DNA from: Paenibacillus tepidiphilus
GTDB taxonomy: Bacteria > Bacillota > Bacilli > Paenibacillales > Paenibacillaceae
Direction of reading: 5' to 3'
Length of the DNA: 64,000 nt
NCBI RefSeq assembly: GCF_008635795.1
Contig: NZ_VWRQ01000003.1
Location: forward strand, 186,001 to 250,000
Under the pieces are notes generated by a model that saw nothing but the letters and a program-made list of their open reading frames with translations, had not been told where the DNA came from and searched no databases. This document shows positions 43,062 through 54,200 of this stretch, in pieces (within the stretch, counting starts at the first letter, position 1; each line of letters starts with the position of its first letter). Made by a program: the position numbers and the translations under genes.

Positions 43062-44849
43062 TTATATCAGCTCTCCCAGGGGCTGTCCGTAACCCAAGCT
43101 TATTGTGTCTGATTCCGTCAGCTGAAGCCTATATAATTTGCAGTATAAACCTTGCTTCTCCATCAACTGTCCATGAGTGCCCTGCTCCTTGATCTGTCCG
43201 CGGTCCAATACATAAATCCAGTCGGAGTTCTGAATCGAACTCAGCCGGTGGCCGATAATAATAACAATCCGATTGTCGGCGAGTTGCTGCAGCGATTTAA
43301 TGATATCCAGCTCATTCTCCGTATCCAATGATGAAGTAGCTTCGTCAAGGATAATGACAGGCGCATTTTTGATCAATGCTCTGGCAATAACTATCCGCTG
43401 TCTCTGTCCACCTGATAAAAAGGCTCCGTTATCACCTACAAATGTGCCATATCCGTCAGGTAAGCTAACGATATACTCATGAATCCCCGCAAGCTTAGCG
43501 GCCTCCATTACTTCCGTCTCAGAAGCGTCTAATTTCCCGTACCGGATGTTCTCTAATATACTTGTACTGAACAAGACAGGATGCTGTTCTACATAAGTAA
43601 TCCGGTCTCGTATTTCCTGCAAGGAATAATCACCGAAGGCTCTCCCCAACAGGCTGACTCTGCCCTCGGGCTCGTAAAAGCCCAATAACAGCTTCATTAA
43701 TGTTGACTTGCCGCTTCCATTCGTCCCCACTAAGGCATATACATTATTCTTTTTCATGCTCAGGTTGATATGATTCAGCACATAGTTCTCATGATCATAT
43801 GAAAAACAAACATTTTCATAGACGATCATGTCATCCTTTTCCGGGTCAGAAGCCGCCTGTATTGCATATCGTTCTTGTTCTGCTTTCGTATCTAATATTT
43901 CAAAAATCCGTGAAACACCGGCCAGATTTCCTTGCATTGTAGCCAGGAATCCTCCAATCGAAACAAACATATTGGTCACACCTGTCTGCAGCGTTACAAT
44001 TCCTATAACCGAACCAATGTCAAGCTGATTACGGGAGACCAGGATTAGTCCAATCAACAACACGCCTACCCGGCTTCCGAAGGAAATAGCATAATTCAAG
44101 GAGCTTTTCTTTACGTTTGTATTTGCCGTTTTCTTGGCCACACCGGCCAATAACGAATTCTCGCGCTGGAACTGTGACATAAGATTCTCTTGTTTAGCAA
44201 AAATCTTGGCAGTTGCAGCGCCGTTGTAAACATTCACAAAAGCCTGAGTTACCTTCGACAGCTGCTCCTGATTCTTCTGACTGAGAGCTCTTAAGATGTT
44301 GGTAAAGGCCGCATTGCTAAAAAAAATGACACTGGAAAAAACAAGCGAGCATATCACCAGCTCGTAACTCAAAATCAACATGCTGATCAGTGCGCTGATT
44401 CCAAAGATTACTGTCTGCATAAGGTTTCTCGCAGTACCTCTGTAGATTGGCTCGAATTGTTCAATATCAGAGGTTAATCTGGCCATGATGTCGCCGCTAT
44501 GCGTACGTTCAAAATAAGAGATGGGGAGCTTTTCGGTATGGTTGAACACAACCTCCTTTATACGGCAAATGATACGATTGACGAGGATGCCGTTATAGCA
44601 GTTTGCCAATGGCTCAACCATACACTGTATGATGATTGAAGCGATGACCAGATAGCAGGCTTTTCCAAACAGGGCTGAATTGTTATATTGCACCGCATTG
44701 ATAGCATTCTTAAATGCAAATGCAAACAAGATTTGGATACAAGGGGTAGCGACTCCCGTTATCACTAAAGAAATCATATATTTAAATTTCGCTTCGTAGA
44801 TCATTGAATAAACGCGGCTCAATTCACGGAAATATTGTTTTCTGATCAT
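43062..44849 (-). CDS. ABC exporter, second subunit
   Basis: A 595-residue half-transporter: six predicted membrane helices (residues 20-310), then an ATPase with Walker A GTNGSGKST, signature LSGGQRQRI, Walker B VIILDEATSSLD and switch His in IIIGHRLSS. This is the peptide/lipid exporter layout. It overlaps the preceding exporter gene by four bases (ATGA), so the two probably form a heterodimer that exports the product and gives self-protection. Confidence 0.9.
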   Translation of the reverse strand: MIRKQYFRELSRVYSMIYEAKFKYMISLVITGVATPCIQILFAFAFKNAINAVQYNNSALFGKACYLVIASIIIQCMVEPLANCYNGILVNRIICRIKEVVFNHTEKLPISYFERTHSGDIMARLTSDIEQFEPIYRGTARNLMQTVIFGISALISMLILSYELVICSLVFSSVIFFSNAAFTNILRALSQKNQEQLSKVTQAFVNVYNGAATAKIFAKQENLMSQFQRENSLLAGVAKKTANTNVKKSSLNYAISFGSRVGVLLIGLILVSRNQLDIGSVIGIVTLQTGVTNMFVSIGGFLATMQGNLAGVSRIFEILDTKAEQERYAIQAASDPEKDDMIVYENVCFSYDHENYVLNHINLSMKKNNVYALVGTNGSGKSTLMKLLLGFYEPEGRVSLLGRAFGDYSLQEIRDRITYVEQHPVLFSTSILENIRYGKLDASETEVMEAAKLAGIHEYIVSLPDGYGTFVGDNGAFLSGGQRQRIVIARALIKNAPVIILDEATSSLDTENELDIIKSLQQLADNRIVIIIGHRLSSIQNSDWIYVLDRGQIKEQGTHGQLMEKQGLYCKLYRLQLTESDTISLGYGQPLGELI

Positions 44850-46618
44850 AGACTTAACCTCAAATCTTCCTGATCCTCAAACCCTGCCGCATATAGCTTC
44901 TTATATAGTGAATCGCCGGCAATCAAAGCTTCATGGGTACCTTCCTCTACAATTTGGCCGCGATCCATAACCAGTATCCGGTCGCTGTTCATAATTGAAG
45001 ATACCCGGTGGGATACAATAACTGCACCTTTGCCCTGAATTAAACGGTTCAACGAATCTGTAACAACGGCTTCAGCATGAGGATCAAGAGCGGAAGTCGA
45101 CTCATCCAGAAGAATAATCGGTGAAGCTTTGAGAAATGCTCGGGCAATCGATATCATCTGCTTCTGGCCTCCCGACAGGTTCACGCCATTCTCCTCCATA
45201 ACCGTGTCGTATCCTTCCGGCAGCCTCATAATGAAATCATGGGCATTCGCATGCTTCGCAGCTGTTATAATTTCATCTCTTGATAATTCAGGATTACCGC
45301 TTCCAAAGGCAATATTATCTGCAACACTCGCCGGGAATATCACCACATCCTGCGTGACCATTGAGATATGCTTGCGGATACTTGCTAACGTGGTCTCCCG
45401 GTAAGGCCTGCCGTAGATATACAGCTCACCTTTGCTACATTCATATAAGCCACCCAACAGCTTGATAATGCTGCTCTTTCCACAGCCGCTTTTACCTACC
45501 AGGGCAATCTTTTCCCCCAGCTTTAGCCGGAAGCTCACATTCTCCAGCACCTTTCTCCCCTCATCATAGCTAAAGTGTACATTTTCCATTTCAATTAACA
45601 CGGGATTTTGCTGATCCGCCGTCAATTCCAGCCCAGTATCTCTTTCATCAGGCATCTCAAAGATCTTTACAACTCTTCCGCAGGCCACGTTGGTATTGGA
45701 TACGGACGTAATGATCTCGGGCAGGTTAGTAATGGGAATCACCACATAATCCAATAGAAGAACAAAAGCTATAAGGCTCTCGATCTCCAGACGATTATGT
45801 AAGGCCAAATAGCTTCCTACGGTAATACACAAGACCTTTGGAAACTCTTTCATGATAATATTTAACATCAACATCGGCGAGAACAGCTTGTGAATGCGAA
45901 TCCAACTGTTCAGACTCCCTTTAAAAAAGGTTTGGATATTCTCAAACATCTTAGCTTGCAAATTATAAGCTTTTATTACATGAATATTATGAATAGTTTC
46001 TGAAGCGACTGTATTTCCTCGCCCGATATTCTCCATATTCTCCCCAAAGCTGTCACCGATTTTACTCCTCAGCTTATTTACAATCACCATGCTTCCCGGA
46101 ATAATGGCCACGCTGATGAGCAATAGAAACCAATTCACGTTCAACATGTAGATCATTGCGATAAACGCCATAATTGTCTGATACAATAAGTTGGTGATTC
46201 CTCCCGGGATAAACCCTGTTATAATGCCCAGGTCGAAATTAAACCTGGAAACGATATCCCCAGAATTGATACGGTCCTTTCCGGACTGGCTTATTCTCAT
46301 GAATTTGAGTGCAAAGGCTTCTCTCATATCACGGGCTACTGAAGCGCCGATGTTGCCGTTAAGATATTCCGTAATATAGGTTAGAACCGTTCCCGCAACA
46401 AAAAGGCCCAGCAATATAAGGACAATCGGTATAATATTGTTGTCATTCTCAGAGACCCGCTTCACGGCTGATTCGATGAAAAGCACGCTGCCCAGATTCA
46501 CTCCGCTGAGCGTCATCCCCAGTAGGATGGCAATCGCAAAATGAAACTTATATTTCTGGAGGAATGTGAAGCTCCAAAACAAGGCATGCTTACCCTTCCA
46601 GCGCTTTATCATTGTCAT
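44846..46618 (-). CDS. ABC exporter, first subunit
   Basis: A 590-residue half-transporter with an N-terminal membrane domain, Walker A GKSGCGKSS, signature LSGGQKQMI, Walker B IILLDESTSALD and His in IVSHRVSS. Both subunits keep the catalytic Glu, unlike many asymmetric exporters. AGGTGG precedes the ATG at 46618. It follows the B12 radical SAM gene by 52 bp and is coupled to the second subunit. Confidence 0.9.
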   Translation of the reverse strand: MTMIKRWKGKHALFWSFTFLQKYKFHFAIAILLGMTLSGVNLGSVLFIESAVKRVSENDNNIIPIVLILLGLFVAGTVLTYITEYLNGNIGASVARDMREAFALKFMRISQSGKDRINSGDIVSRFNFDLGIITGFIPGGITNLLYQTIMAFIAMIYMLNVNWFLLLISVAIIPGSMVIVNKLRSKIGDSFGENMENIGRGNTVASETIHNIHVIKAYNLQAKMFENIQTFFKGSLNSWIRIHKLFSPMLMLNIIMKEFPKVLCITVGSYLALHNRLEIESLIAFVLLLDYVVIPITNLPEIITSVSNTNVACGRVVKIFEMPDERDTGLELTADQQNPVLIEMENVHFSYDEGRKVLENVSFRLKLGEKIALVGKSGCGKSSIIKLLGGLYECSKGELYIYGRPYRETTLASIRKHISMVTQDVVIFPASVADNIAFGSGNPELSRDEIITAAKHANAHDFIMRLPEGYDTVMEENGVNLSGGQKQMISIARAFLKASPIILLDESTSALDPHAEAVVTDSLNRLIQGKGAVIVSHRVSSIMNSDRILVMDRGQIVEEGTHEALIAGDSLYKKLYAAGFEDQEDLRLSL

Positions 46619-46670
46619 TGTTTTACCACCTAAACTTAAAGGATGTGACCTGTAGTTGCTTCAACCGCAA

Positions 46671-48314
46671 TCAGTCAATCAGCGCTGCCTTTTTGGCATC
46701 CTCTACATAGATCTTATTCAAATCCGGTATTGCAAGTTTATTGATCCGAAGCAGCTTTTTGGCGATGATATTATTTTTCAGGACCAATTCTCTAGATATT
46801 TCAAATAATTCAGTCCGGTATTTCTGAAATAATAGTGAATCCTCATGATTATATTGAATTCCAGCTTCAATTGTGTCGACGATCTCATCCAGGAGATCAA
46901 GCACGGCAGTGCTTATCCGCAGATATTTCTCATGGATTTCAGCGAAGTCAAAAGCAGGCTCGAAATGCTTCTGATAGGTCACATAGTTGGACAGGATTTT
47001 GGTGGGGATCTTCTCAAGCTCCAAAATTCCCATTACCTTTACGAAGCTTGCGTAAACTACCCCAACCCGCGGATCCCGGAAGGAGTAGCAGAAAGGGTTA
47101 ATGAGCGGTTTACTGATATCATGATTCAGCAGCCCATCTCTTTCCAGCTGCCGTGTAATCATAGTCGATCCGCTGATATACATCCGGTTCTCCATGGCTG
47201 CACAGATATTCACCAATTTATGTCTTCTGATAAAACTGATGTTGCTCCGCAAGGTATCCATTGTGGAATAGGCATGAAAGGGGATAAAACCAATATCCAG
47301 AATAATTCCCGCCTTTCCATTGATAATCCCTCCCTCATCCAATAATCTTAGCGCTCTCTCATTGTCCTCTAACTTCGCTGTTTTCCTGTATAGCTTAAGC
47401 TCCTCTTTCGTGCCAAACTCCAACCCGATTAAAATTCTGTCCAGTCCGACCTCATGCAATTTCAACAGCATTTGAACGTAATCCGGTGAGATCTGCTCGG
47501 CTCTGACGAACAAAGAGAACTGGATGTTCAGCTTTCTTTCGAGAATGCCGTCGTAGAGCTGAATCAATCGCTCCTGGGAGTTATTCACATTAGTTGAGAA
47601 GGTATAATCTGCGAACCCAATGTAACCATAAGTGCCATTTTCCAATAAAGACTCGATTTCATCCAACACATTCTTCATGCTTCTAACGCGTACTCTAGGG
47701 CCTTGGTTGTGTGAGAATATGCAGTTGGCTTCACAATAAGTACAGCCCGCAAAACATCCTCTTGAGCCGATAACGTTATGTACCGTAAGCTCATCATTGC
47801 AAAAGCTTCGGTCCGGGAAATCTAAAGAATCCAAATCCATAACCAGTTCACGCGGCTCATTCTCAACGATCACATCATTATCCCGGTAGTGAACCCCTTT
47901 GCAGCCCGCTAAGCTATCGCCGTGCAGAATCCTGCGGCACAAATCCGGAAGGGTTAATTCACTTTCTCCTAAACAAACCATATCAATAGCCGGATAATGG
48001 GTTAAAATGTACTGTGAATATTTGGTAGCCTCAAGTCCCCCTAAGACAATCTTCGTCAACGGAAGGCGTTCCTTCACCTTTTGTGCAAACTCAATTGCAC
48101 CTTGGAAGTTATATTGCATGACCGACATCCCGACCATCCATGGCTTATGCTGGGCAAGATCTTCAATAGCTGTATCCAATTCACTCATGTCATAGAACAA
48201 GACCTCTGTAGTGATTCCTTCCACCTTTTTGAGCGCGCTGCACAGATATCCCACATTCAGTAAGTTACGATTAATAAAGCCGTCTGTTAAAGAAACAAAG
48301 ATGAATTTTTTCAT
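46671..48314 (-). CDS. B12-binding-domain radical SAM enzyme
   Basis: A 547-residue class B-type radical SAM protein. Residues 1-130 look like the cobalamin-binding Rossmann domain (GYLCSALKKV, MVGMSVMQYNF, IVLGGLEATKY). The iron-sulfur motif follows in GSRGCFAGCTYCEAN (C-x3-C-x2-C, about residue 187). The C-terminus is a long helical region. Such enzymes mostly methylate unreactive carbon or phosphorus centres, and some perform ring contractions or other rearrangements. Substrate is unknown; a peptidyl or aminosugar/AHBA-derived intermediate is likely from context. Confidence 0.85.
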   Translation of the reverse strand: MKKFIFVSLTDGFINRNLLNVGYLCSALKKVEGITTEVLFYDMSELDTAIEDLAQHKPWMVGMSVMQYNFQGAIEFAQKVKERLPLTKIVLGGLEATKYSQYILTHYPAIDMVCLGESELTLPDLCRRILHGDSLAGCKGVHYRDNDVIVENEPRELVMDLDSLDFPDRSFCNDELTVHNVIGSRGCFAGCTYCEANCIFSHNQGPRVRVRSMKNVLDEIESLLENGTYGYIGFADYTFSTNVNNSQERLIQLYDGILERKLNIQFSLFVRAEQISPDYVQMLLKLHEVGLDRILIGLEFGTKEELKLYRKTAKLEDNERALRLLDEGGIINGKAGIILDIGFIPFHAYSTMDTLRSNISFIRRHKLVNICAAMENRMYISGSTMITRQLERDGLLNHDISKPLINPFCYSFRDPRVGVVYASFVKVMGILELEKIPTKILSNYVTYQKHFEPAFDFAEIHEKYLRISTAVLDLLDEIVDTIEAGIQYNHEDSLLFQKYRTELFEISRELVLKNNIIAKKLLRINKLAIPDLNKIYVEDAKKAALID

Positions 48315-48346
48315 AATATTATGATCGCACTCCTTTCTGTAAAAAT

Positions 48347-49276
48347 TTACTTCCTACGAAAAACATGACATTTTTCGCAATTAAGCGTGGCCGGCTGAGG
48401 AATGGCACCATTCACAAATTGGCTTTTTCTAGCTTCGACAGCTTCAACTGGCTCTGTCATTACGTTTCCATAGGTGAACTCATTATCTTCCTTGTCAAAG
48501 GCACACCGCATGGCATTTCCCCGAACATTAACGTATATCCCGTGGTCCAGCCAGGCACAATTTCCGACATTGTCATAATCTTCTCCGGTGGTATGATCAG
48601 ATAGATCAATTACCTGCTTCTGTGCTAACAGCCTGTCATTCTCATGAATCAGCAGTTTGGTTTCAGCTCTCGACAACAGCTGATTATCTACCTTATCACC
48701 GTAATAGCGGATATAAAAAGGCAATTTATTCAGGAAGTGATAAGTAATGCCGCCATCCATATGTAGAGATTGATATAAATCGATAATTTCTTCAAACATG
48801 CCCTTAGTGCTCTTCATGATGGTAACCGCAAACCCAAGCACAGGCTTCTGGAGCTGATATTGTTCACGCAATTCCAGGAACAGCTTTATATTGGATATTA
48901 ATTTTTCATAGCTCCCCCCTCTAATTTCACGGAACATCTTGTCGTCAGGAGCCTCAATCGAGATATATATAGTATCAATTTTGGATTCCAGTAAACCGAT
49001 AATTCTATCGCGTGTGAACAAACTTCCATTTGAAATGGTTTGCACCGTTTTCCCCATATCCTTGGCATATTTGACCATATCAAGGAACTGCGGATGAAGA
49101 AGCGGCTCCCCTTCACCCTGAATCTGAAATTTTTCAACATCCTGATAGCTGTCTGCTACCTTCTTGAAAATCTGAAAATCCATATCCACCTGGTCAAAAT
49201 ATCGGCCGCAGCAAAAAACACATTTATAATTACATCGCGTTGTCGGTTCAATCTGGACGAACTTTATTTTCCCCAT
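48347..49276 (-). CDS. Radical SAM enzyme with SPASM/twitch-like C-terminus
   Basis: A 309-residue radical SAM protein. The cluster motif is TTRCNYKCVFCCGRY (C-x3-C-x2-C, about residue 15). The C-terminal part has a second Cys set (NCAWLDHGIYVNVRGNAMRC, then LNCEKCHVF) like SPASM/twitch domains, which bind an extra Fe-S cluster. Members include BtrN, which oxidises an aminocyclitol hydroxyl in butirosin biosynthesis, and peptide-modifying maturases. AGGAGG lies upstream. It precedes the B12 radical SAM gene by 32 bp, so the two may act in sequence. Confidence 0.85.
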   Translation of the reverse strand: MGKIKFVQIEPTTRCNYKCVFCCGRYFDQVDMDFQIFKKVADSYQDVEKFQIQGEGEPLLHPQFLDMVKYAKDMGKTVQTISNGSLFTRDRIIGLLESKIDTIYISIEAPDDKMFREIRGGSYEKLISNIKLFLELREQYQLQKPVLGFAVTIMKSTKGMFEEIIDLYQSLHMDGGITYHFLNKLPFYIRYYGDKVDNQLLSRAETKLLIHENDRLLAQKQVIDLSDHTTGEDYDNVGNCAWLDHGIYVNVRGNAMRCAFDKEDNEFTYGNVMTEPVEAVEARKSQFVNGAIPQPATLNCEKCHVFRRK

Positions 49277-49297
49277 GAGATAACCTTGCCTCCTGCC

Positions 49298-50980
49298 CTA
49301 ATTTTGCAATTCAACAAATCCATGCTTTAAGAGCCACATAACGCTTCTTTTAACAGTATCTGCGTTTAAATCGCCGCTGTAGGAATTGACCAGCTCATCG
49401 TAATTCATACAGCCTGCAAGCTTTAATAGGGCCAATAGTCCAAGGGCTGTGTGAACCTCATTTAAGATTTTCTCTTCCGCGTAGTGCCAAGGGACAAGCT
49501 CCTGGTCCAGGAGAACCTCCCCGCCCAGTTCCGTAATCCGGAGCGGTTCTGTTGCATTTAGGAATCTGGTTGGATACTCCGAGAACATTTCACTGTATCT
49601 ATTGTTGAACAAATCCAGATACGGCTTGCCAGAATCCCCGTTTATGGCAGCCTTTTGCTGGATCAGCTCGTTCCACACCTGTTCGTATCCACTGATTGTT
49701 TTTTGCATCGTGTAGTGCTGCTTAAATATGCGCAGCGAATTGTCCGACATCTCCTGTCTGAGCCTTTCGTTATCCAGTAAGAGCTGGAAATAATGCTCAT
49801 AAAGCTTTAAATCAATTGCTACGGATTGTCCCATAAGCAGATGGCTGTAAAATTTATCCGAATAAAACTCGTCCATAACTGCTTGTGGAAATTCACTAAT
49901 GTCTCCATCACAGGTGCTCCAATAGGTGGGTACAAGGAATCCGGTTATACCATGCCTAACCGTCTCCTTATACCCATCCCAATCCGATACAATTTGTGGT
50001 GTTCCGCAAGCCATAGCTTCAATAGGTGTCAGACCGAAGGTTTCTTGTACGCTATCCGTCGGTGAAGTAAATACATCAGCAGCAGAGAACAGTATATTTC
50101 GATGTTGGGATTCATAGTTTTCATATATGATGATGTTGTCCTGCAGATTCAGCTTTTGGATATATCTCCGCAAATACTTGTAGTCGTGAAATTCATAATT
50201 CTCTGTTCCGGAAATAATCAATCGTATATTCTTTTGAGGATTACGGTCCACAAGTCGTTTCAGTACCCGGATCAGTGGCATCAAATCCCCTTTAAAAAAG
50301 GCTGAAACCCTGCCAAAATATAGAATCACAAAAGAATTTTCAGATATCCCCAGCTTCATTTTCGCCGTATCCCTGTCAACCCGAATGAAGCTGTCAGCAT
50401 CTATACCCAAAGGCACAACATCCAGACGAAACTGCCGCTCCAAAGATGCTCCATATAACTCATTGAATTGACCGGATAAATGCTCAAATTGCTTTGACAA
50501 GACATTCTTTACACTGTTAGAGCTGCAAAATATCGTATCATACGGTTTAAGTCCTGATAGAAGATAAGGCAACAAATTGGTTGTTATGGAATCGGGCTGA
50601 CTTGCACAATGAACGGTCATGGAAATCGGCGGGCATTTTAGCGAGTATTTATCTCTCAAAAATGCCGTATGAACCAAATCCTCTACACAATCATGGATAA
50701 CATCGGATGGGATTTTCACATTCTGCTGCAGCATCTCGATCCGGTTGATCATTCTCAACTTGGCATGCACCTGCTTATCCCGGCCGACCTTCTTATACAG
50801 GCGCTGAATCATGTGATGCTGATACATGTCCTTTACGTAACTGAAACAAAGTTCATCTGCAGATGAATGTTTGATGAAATTCACCAAGAGCTCTTTGGCA
50901 GCGACGTTTCTCCCATAGATCGTTTCATTGCTGCCGCTTTCTCTCAAATAGTAGCCGCTAAATGCAATGCTGTTTAACAT
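49298..50980 (-). CDS. GT4 glycosyltransferase with C-terminal extension
   Basis: A 560-residue protein. Residues 60-390 form a GT-B fold with a GT4 signature: LYFGRVSAFFKGDLMPLIRV, then FGLTPIEAMACGTPQIVSDW (E-x7-E type donor site). The last 90 residues form an extra small helical domain that resembles a winged helix (LGLLALLKLAGCMNYDELVN, MWLLKHGFVELQN). It may glycosylate the peptide, perhaps with the kanosamine made next door. The start overlaps the carrier-protein stop by seven bases. Confidence 0.82.
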   Translation of the reverse strand: MLNSIAFSGYYLRESGSNETIYGRNVAAKELLVNFIKHSSADELCFSYVKDMYQHHMIQRLYKKVGRDKQVHAKLRMINRIEMLQQNVKIPSDVIHDCVEDLVHTAFLRDKYSLKCPPISMTVHCASQPDSITTNLLPYLLSGLKPYDTIFCSSNSVKNVLSKQFEHLSGQFNELYGASLERQFRLDVVPLGIDADSFIRVDRDTAKMKLGISENSFVILYFGRVSAFFKGDLMPLIRVLKRLVDRNPQKNIRLIISGTENYEFHDYKYLRRYIQKLNLQDNIIIYENYESQHRNILFSAADVFTSPTDSVQETFGLTPIEAMACGTPQIVSDWDGYKETVRHGITGFLVPTYWSTCDGDISEFPQAVMDEFYSDKFYSHLLMGQSVAIDLKLYEHYFQLLLDNERLRQEMSDNSLRIFKQHYTMQKTISGYEQVWNELIQQKAAINGDSGKPYLDLFNNRYSEMFSEYPTRFLNATEPLRITELGGEVLLDQELVPWHYAEEKILNEVHTALGLLALLKLAGCMNYDELVNSYSGDLNADTVKRSVMWLLKHGFVELQN

Positions 50981-51216
50981 ACCATCTTCTCGATAGCAGT
51001 AAAAATATCACCAACAACCTCATACTGGGCGATATCTAAAAATTCATCCTCAACCTCAAGATCGAACTCCTCTTCGATGGATACAATAAATTTAATTAAA
51101 TTTAATGAGTTTACACCGATCTCACTAAGTGTTCTTGCCAAGGTTGTTTCCATGTCTGCTTCGTCATAGTATTTATTAAAAATCCCCCACACTTTCTCTC
51201 TCACTTCGTTATTCAT
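50974..51216 (-). CDS. Free-standing acyl/peptidyl carrier protein
   Basis: An 80-residue carrier protein. The phosphopantetheine attachment Ser lies in EIGVNSLNLIKFIV (about residue 37), followed by the acidic helix EEEFDLEVEDEF typical of ACPs. AGGAGG eight bases before the ATG at 51216 fixes the start; the frame open to 51255 has no such site. It follows the NRPS gene, whose last domain is a C domain without its own carrier, so this protein probably presents the acceptor, or receives the peptide, for that C domain. Confidence 0.88.
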   Translation of the reverse strand: MNNEVREKVWGIFNKYYDEADMETTLARTLSEIGVNSLNLIKFIVSIEEEFDLEVEDEFLDIAQYEVVGDIFTAIEKMVC

Positions 51217-51261
51217 TTCATCATCCTCCTCAATGTGTAGTTCCTTCTGGCACATTAAAAA

Positions 51262-54200
51262 TTAAAAATCAAATTCAACAACCAGTTCCTCACTCTCCTC
51301 ATGTGGTTCATCGGTAACTCCAGAGAAGCGGATATCCTCAATGCAGATATCAGGTTCTTCACTGACCAGTGCGGCTATTCTTACAAAAGATTGGGTAAAC
51401 TGCTCCATTGTGGTTCTTCGGAACAATTGCGTCGAGTAGGTTAGCTTGCATTCCAAAGCCTCTCCCTCATACACATGAAGCACAATGTCAAAGGTGGTTA
51501 CCTTTTCTTTCATTGGGTATGGATTAATTTGAATCCCTTCCATAGCCATGCTGCTTCTTTCAGCATTTTGAAAAGCCAGCATCGTGTCAAACAAAGCATT
51601 CCGGCCTGGGCTCGGTTTAATTCCCAAATCTTTCACCAATGAATCAAATTGATAATCCTGATTTTCAAACGCATTTAATGCTTTATTTTTCACTTCCTGC
51701 AGGAATTCACGAAATGTCTTTCGGCCTTCCGGATAACATCGTAACGCCAGTGTATTTACAAACATGCCAATAACATTGTCCAATTCCGTAAAAGGCCGTC
51801 CAAAAGCAGGGACCCCTACCACAACCTCTTCCTGTCCGCTGTACTGCCTTAAGAGAATACTGTAAACGGCCAACATAACCATAAACAACGATGCGTTATC
51901 TTTACGGGCGATTTCATTCAGCCTGCAGGTCATATCCGATGAAATCTCAAACAACACCGCCTCCCCTTGAAAATCTAATATCTCCGGCCTTGGGTAATCG
52001 GTCAGCAGCTCCTCAGTCCTTAAAGGGGCTGCATATTCATTCAGCCAATACTTCCTTTGATTCTGCAGCGCTTCTGTTTCAAGATACTTGCTCTGCCAGA
52101 CCGCATAATCCTTATATTGGTATTCAGGCAGAGGAACAGCTTCTTGCTGATACAGCAATATTAGCTCTTTCATAAAAATACCTTTGGATATTCCGTCAAA
52201 TATGATGTGGTGCGCATCCAGACAGAAGGCATAGCTGTAATTGCCAAGTTCAATGATTTTTGCCCTGATCAGCGGCACCCGGCTTAAATCGAAGGGCCGG
52301 ATAAAACGGTCGATAACGGTATCCAATTCAGCAAGGGGCGCCTGCTCCTTTTCCAGTACAAACGAGACATGCTCATGAACTTCTTGTACGGGTTCATTGT
52401 GAAGCATTGTAAAAGATGTACGCAGTGTATCATGCCGGCTAATCATTGTATGGAGCGCCTGTTCCATCCGCTCAAAGTCAAGCTCCCCCTCTACCATAAA
52501 TACACTCGCCGTATTATTATCGCTAGAATGGGTACTTTTTACCATATTGGATAAATAAATTCTCTTCTGAGCTGAGGACAACGGATAATATCTGCCCTCT
52601 TCAGCTCTGCAAAACTCTAGTTCCTGATTGCGTTTAGCCCATCTAATATGTTTAGCTAACTCTCTGATGGTGGGATTTCTATATACTTCACTTACGTTTA
52701 AGTCTATCCCGTGCTCCCGCTCCAGCTTCGCGATGAAATTCATAGCTTTTAATGAATTTCCGCCCAAGAGAAAGAAGTCGTCGTATACGCCAATGCTATC
52801 CAGCTTCAACACTTGCTTCCATACTTCGACAAACGCCTCTTCAATTCTATTCTCAGCGGCTTGATAGGCGTTCCCGGTTTCGATATTGCTCACCGGCTCG
52901 GGCAGCTTCTTTCTGTCCAGTTTGCCGTTCAAGGTAGTTGGTATGGAATCTATCGCGACAAATGCCGCAGGGATCATATAGTCCGGCAAAGTTCTCAGCA
53001 TAAACCTTGCCAGCTCTGTAAGAGTAACTGAAGACACTGCGATAAAATACGCGCATATAAATTTTTCGCCGGCTTCATCCATACAATCAACCACGACCGA
53101 CTCTTTAACAGCATAATGCTTACTTAAAGTCATCTTGATCTCGTCTAGTTCAATTCTGTACCCCCGTATCTTAACCTGATGATCCATGCGGCCTAAATAT
53201 TGAACCTTTCCGTCTGGTAACCAGCGTGCAAGATCACCGGTCCGGTATAATCTGGAACGGGACGGATCCGGATCATCAATAAAGACCTTCTCAGTCAATT
53301 CAGGCTTATTCAGATAGCCCCTTGCCAAGCCAGCACCTGATATGCACAACTCGCCTGCAATTCCGACCGGCTGCTCGGCCAGAGCTTCGTTTAGGATATG
53401 AAGACCGTTATTACTAATCGGCTGTCCAATGGGAATGCAGGATTCGCCGCCGTTCCTCGAGCACACATAATAGCTCACGTCTACCGTCGCTTCTGTCGGA
53501 CCGTACAAGTTGCACAACACAACAGCCTGCAACGTATGAAAAACCTTGTTGAAACGGTCAACATGGGTAACATCCAAAGCTTCCCCACTGCAAAAAACGT
53601 TCCTCAGAGACGATAATTTTGTCACTTGTTCCATATGCTCTTCCATATAGCCCAGAAATGCATTTAACATAGACGGCACAAAATGAATGGTAGTTACCTT
53701 ATGTTTAAAGATAGCTTCCACAATTTGCCCTGCATTCTTCTCCTCTCCTTGCTCAAGGATGCAGGCTTTCGCACCGTACCAGCCCCACCATAACAGCTCC
53801 CAAACCGAGACATCAAAAATATTAGGTGTTTTCTGCAATAGGATATGATCCTCACCGACGGGAAACTCCTTCTGCATCCATTCAATCCGGTTGATGACAG
53901 AATGATGCTCAATCATGACCCCCTTGGGGTTACCGGTGGTGCCTGACGTATAAATGACATAAGCAAGATCCCTGGGACCACTTCGTAAAGACGGATTGGC
54001 ATATTCCCTGCTCGGCCACTCTAGTAAATCCAGACAGATGGTTGTCCCACCAGTATTGATTTGATCTGACAGCAGAGATTCAGTCAATACAGCAACCGCT
54101 TTACTGTCCTCCAACATATACTTTATCTTCGTCTCAGGAAAGTCGGGGCTTAACGGGAGATATGCTCCGCCAGCCTTTAAGACTCCTAATATAGCAATGA

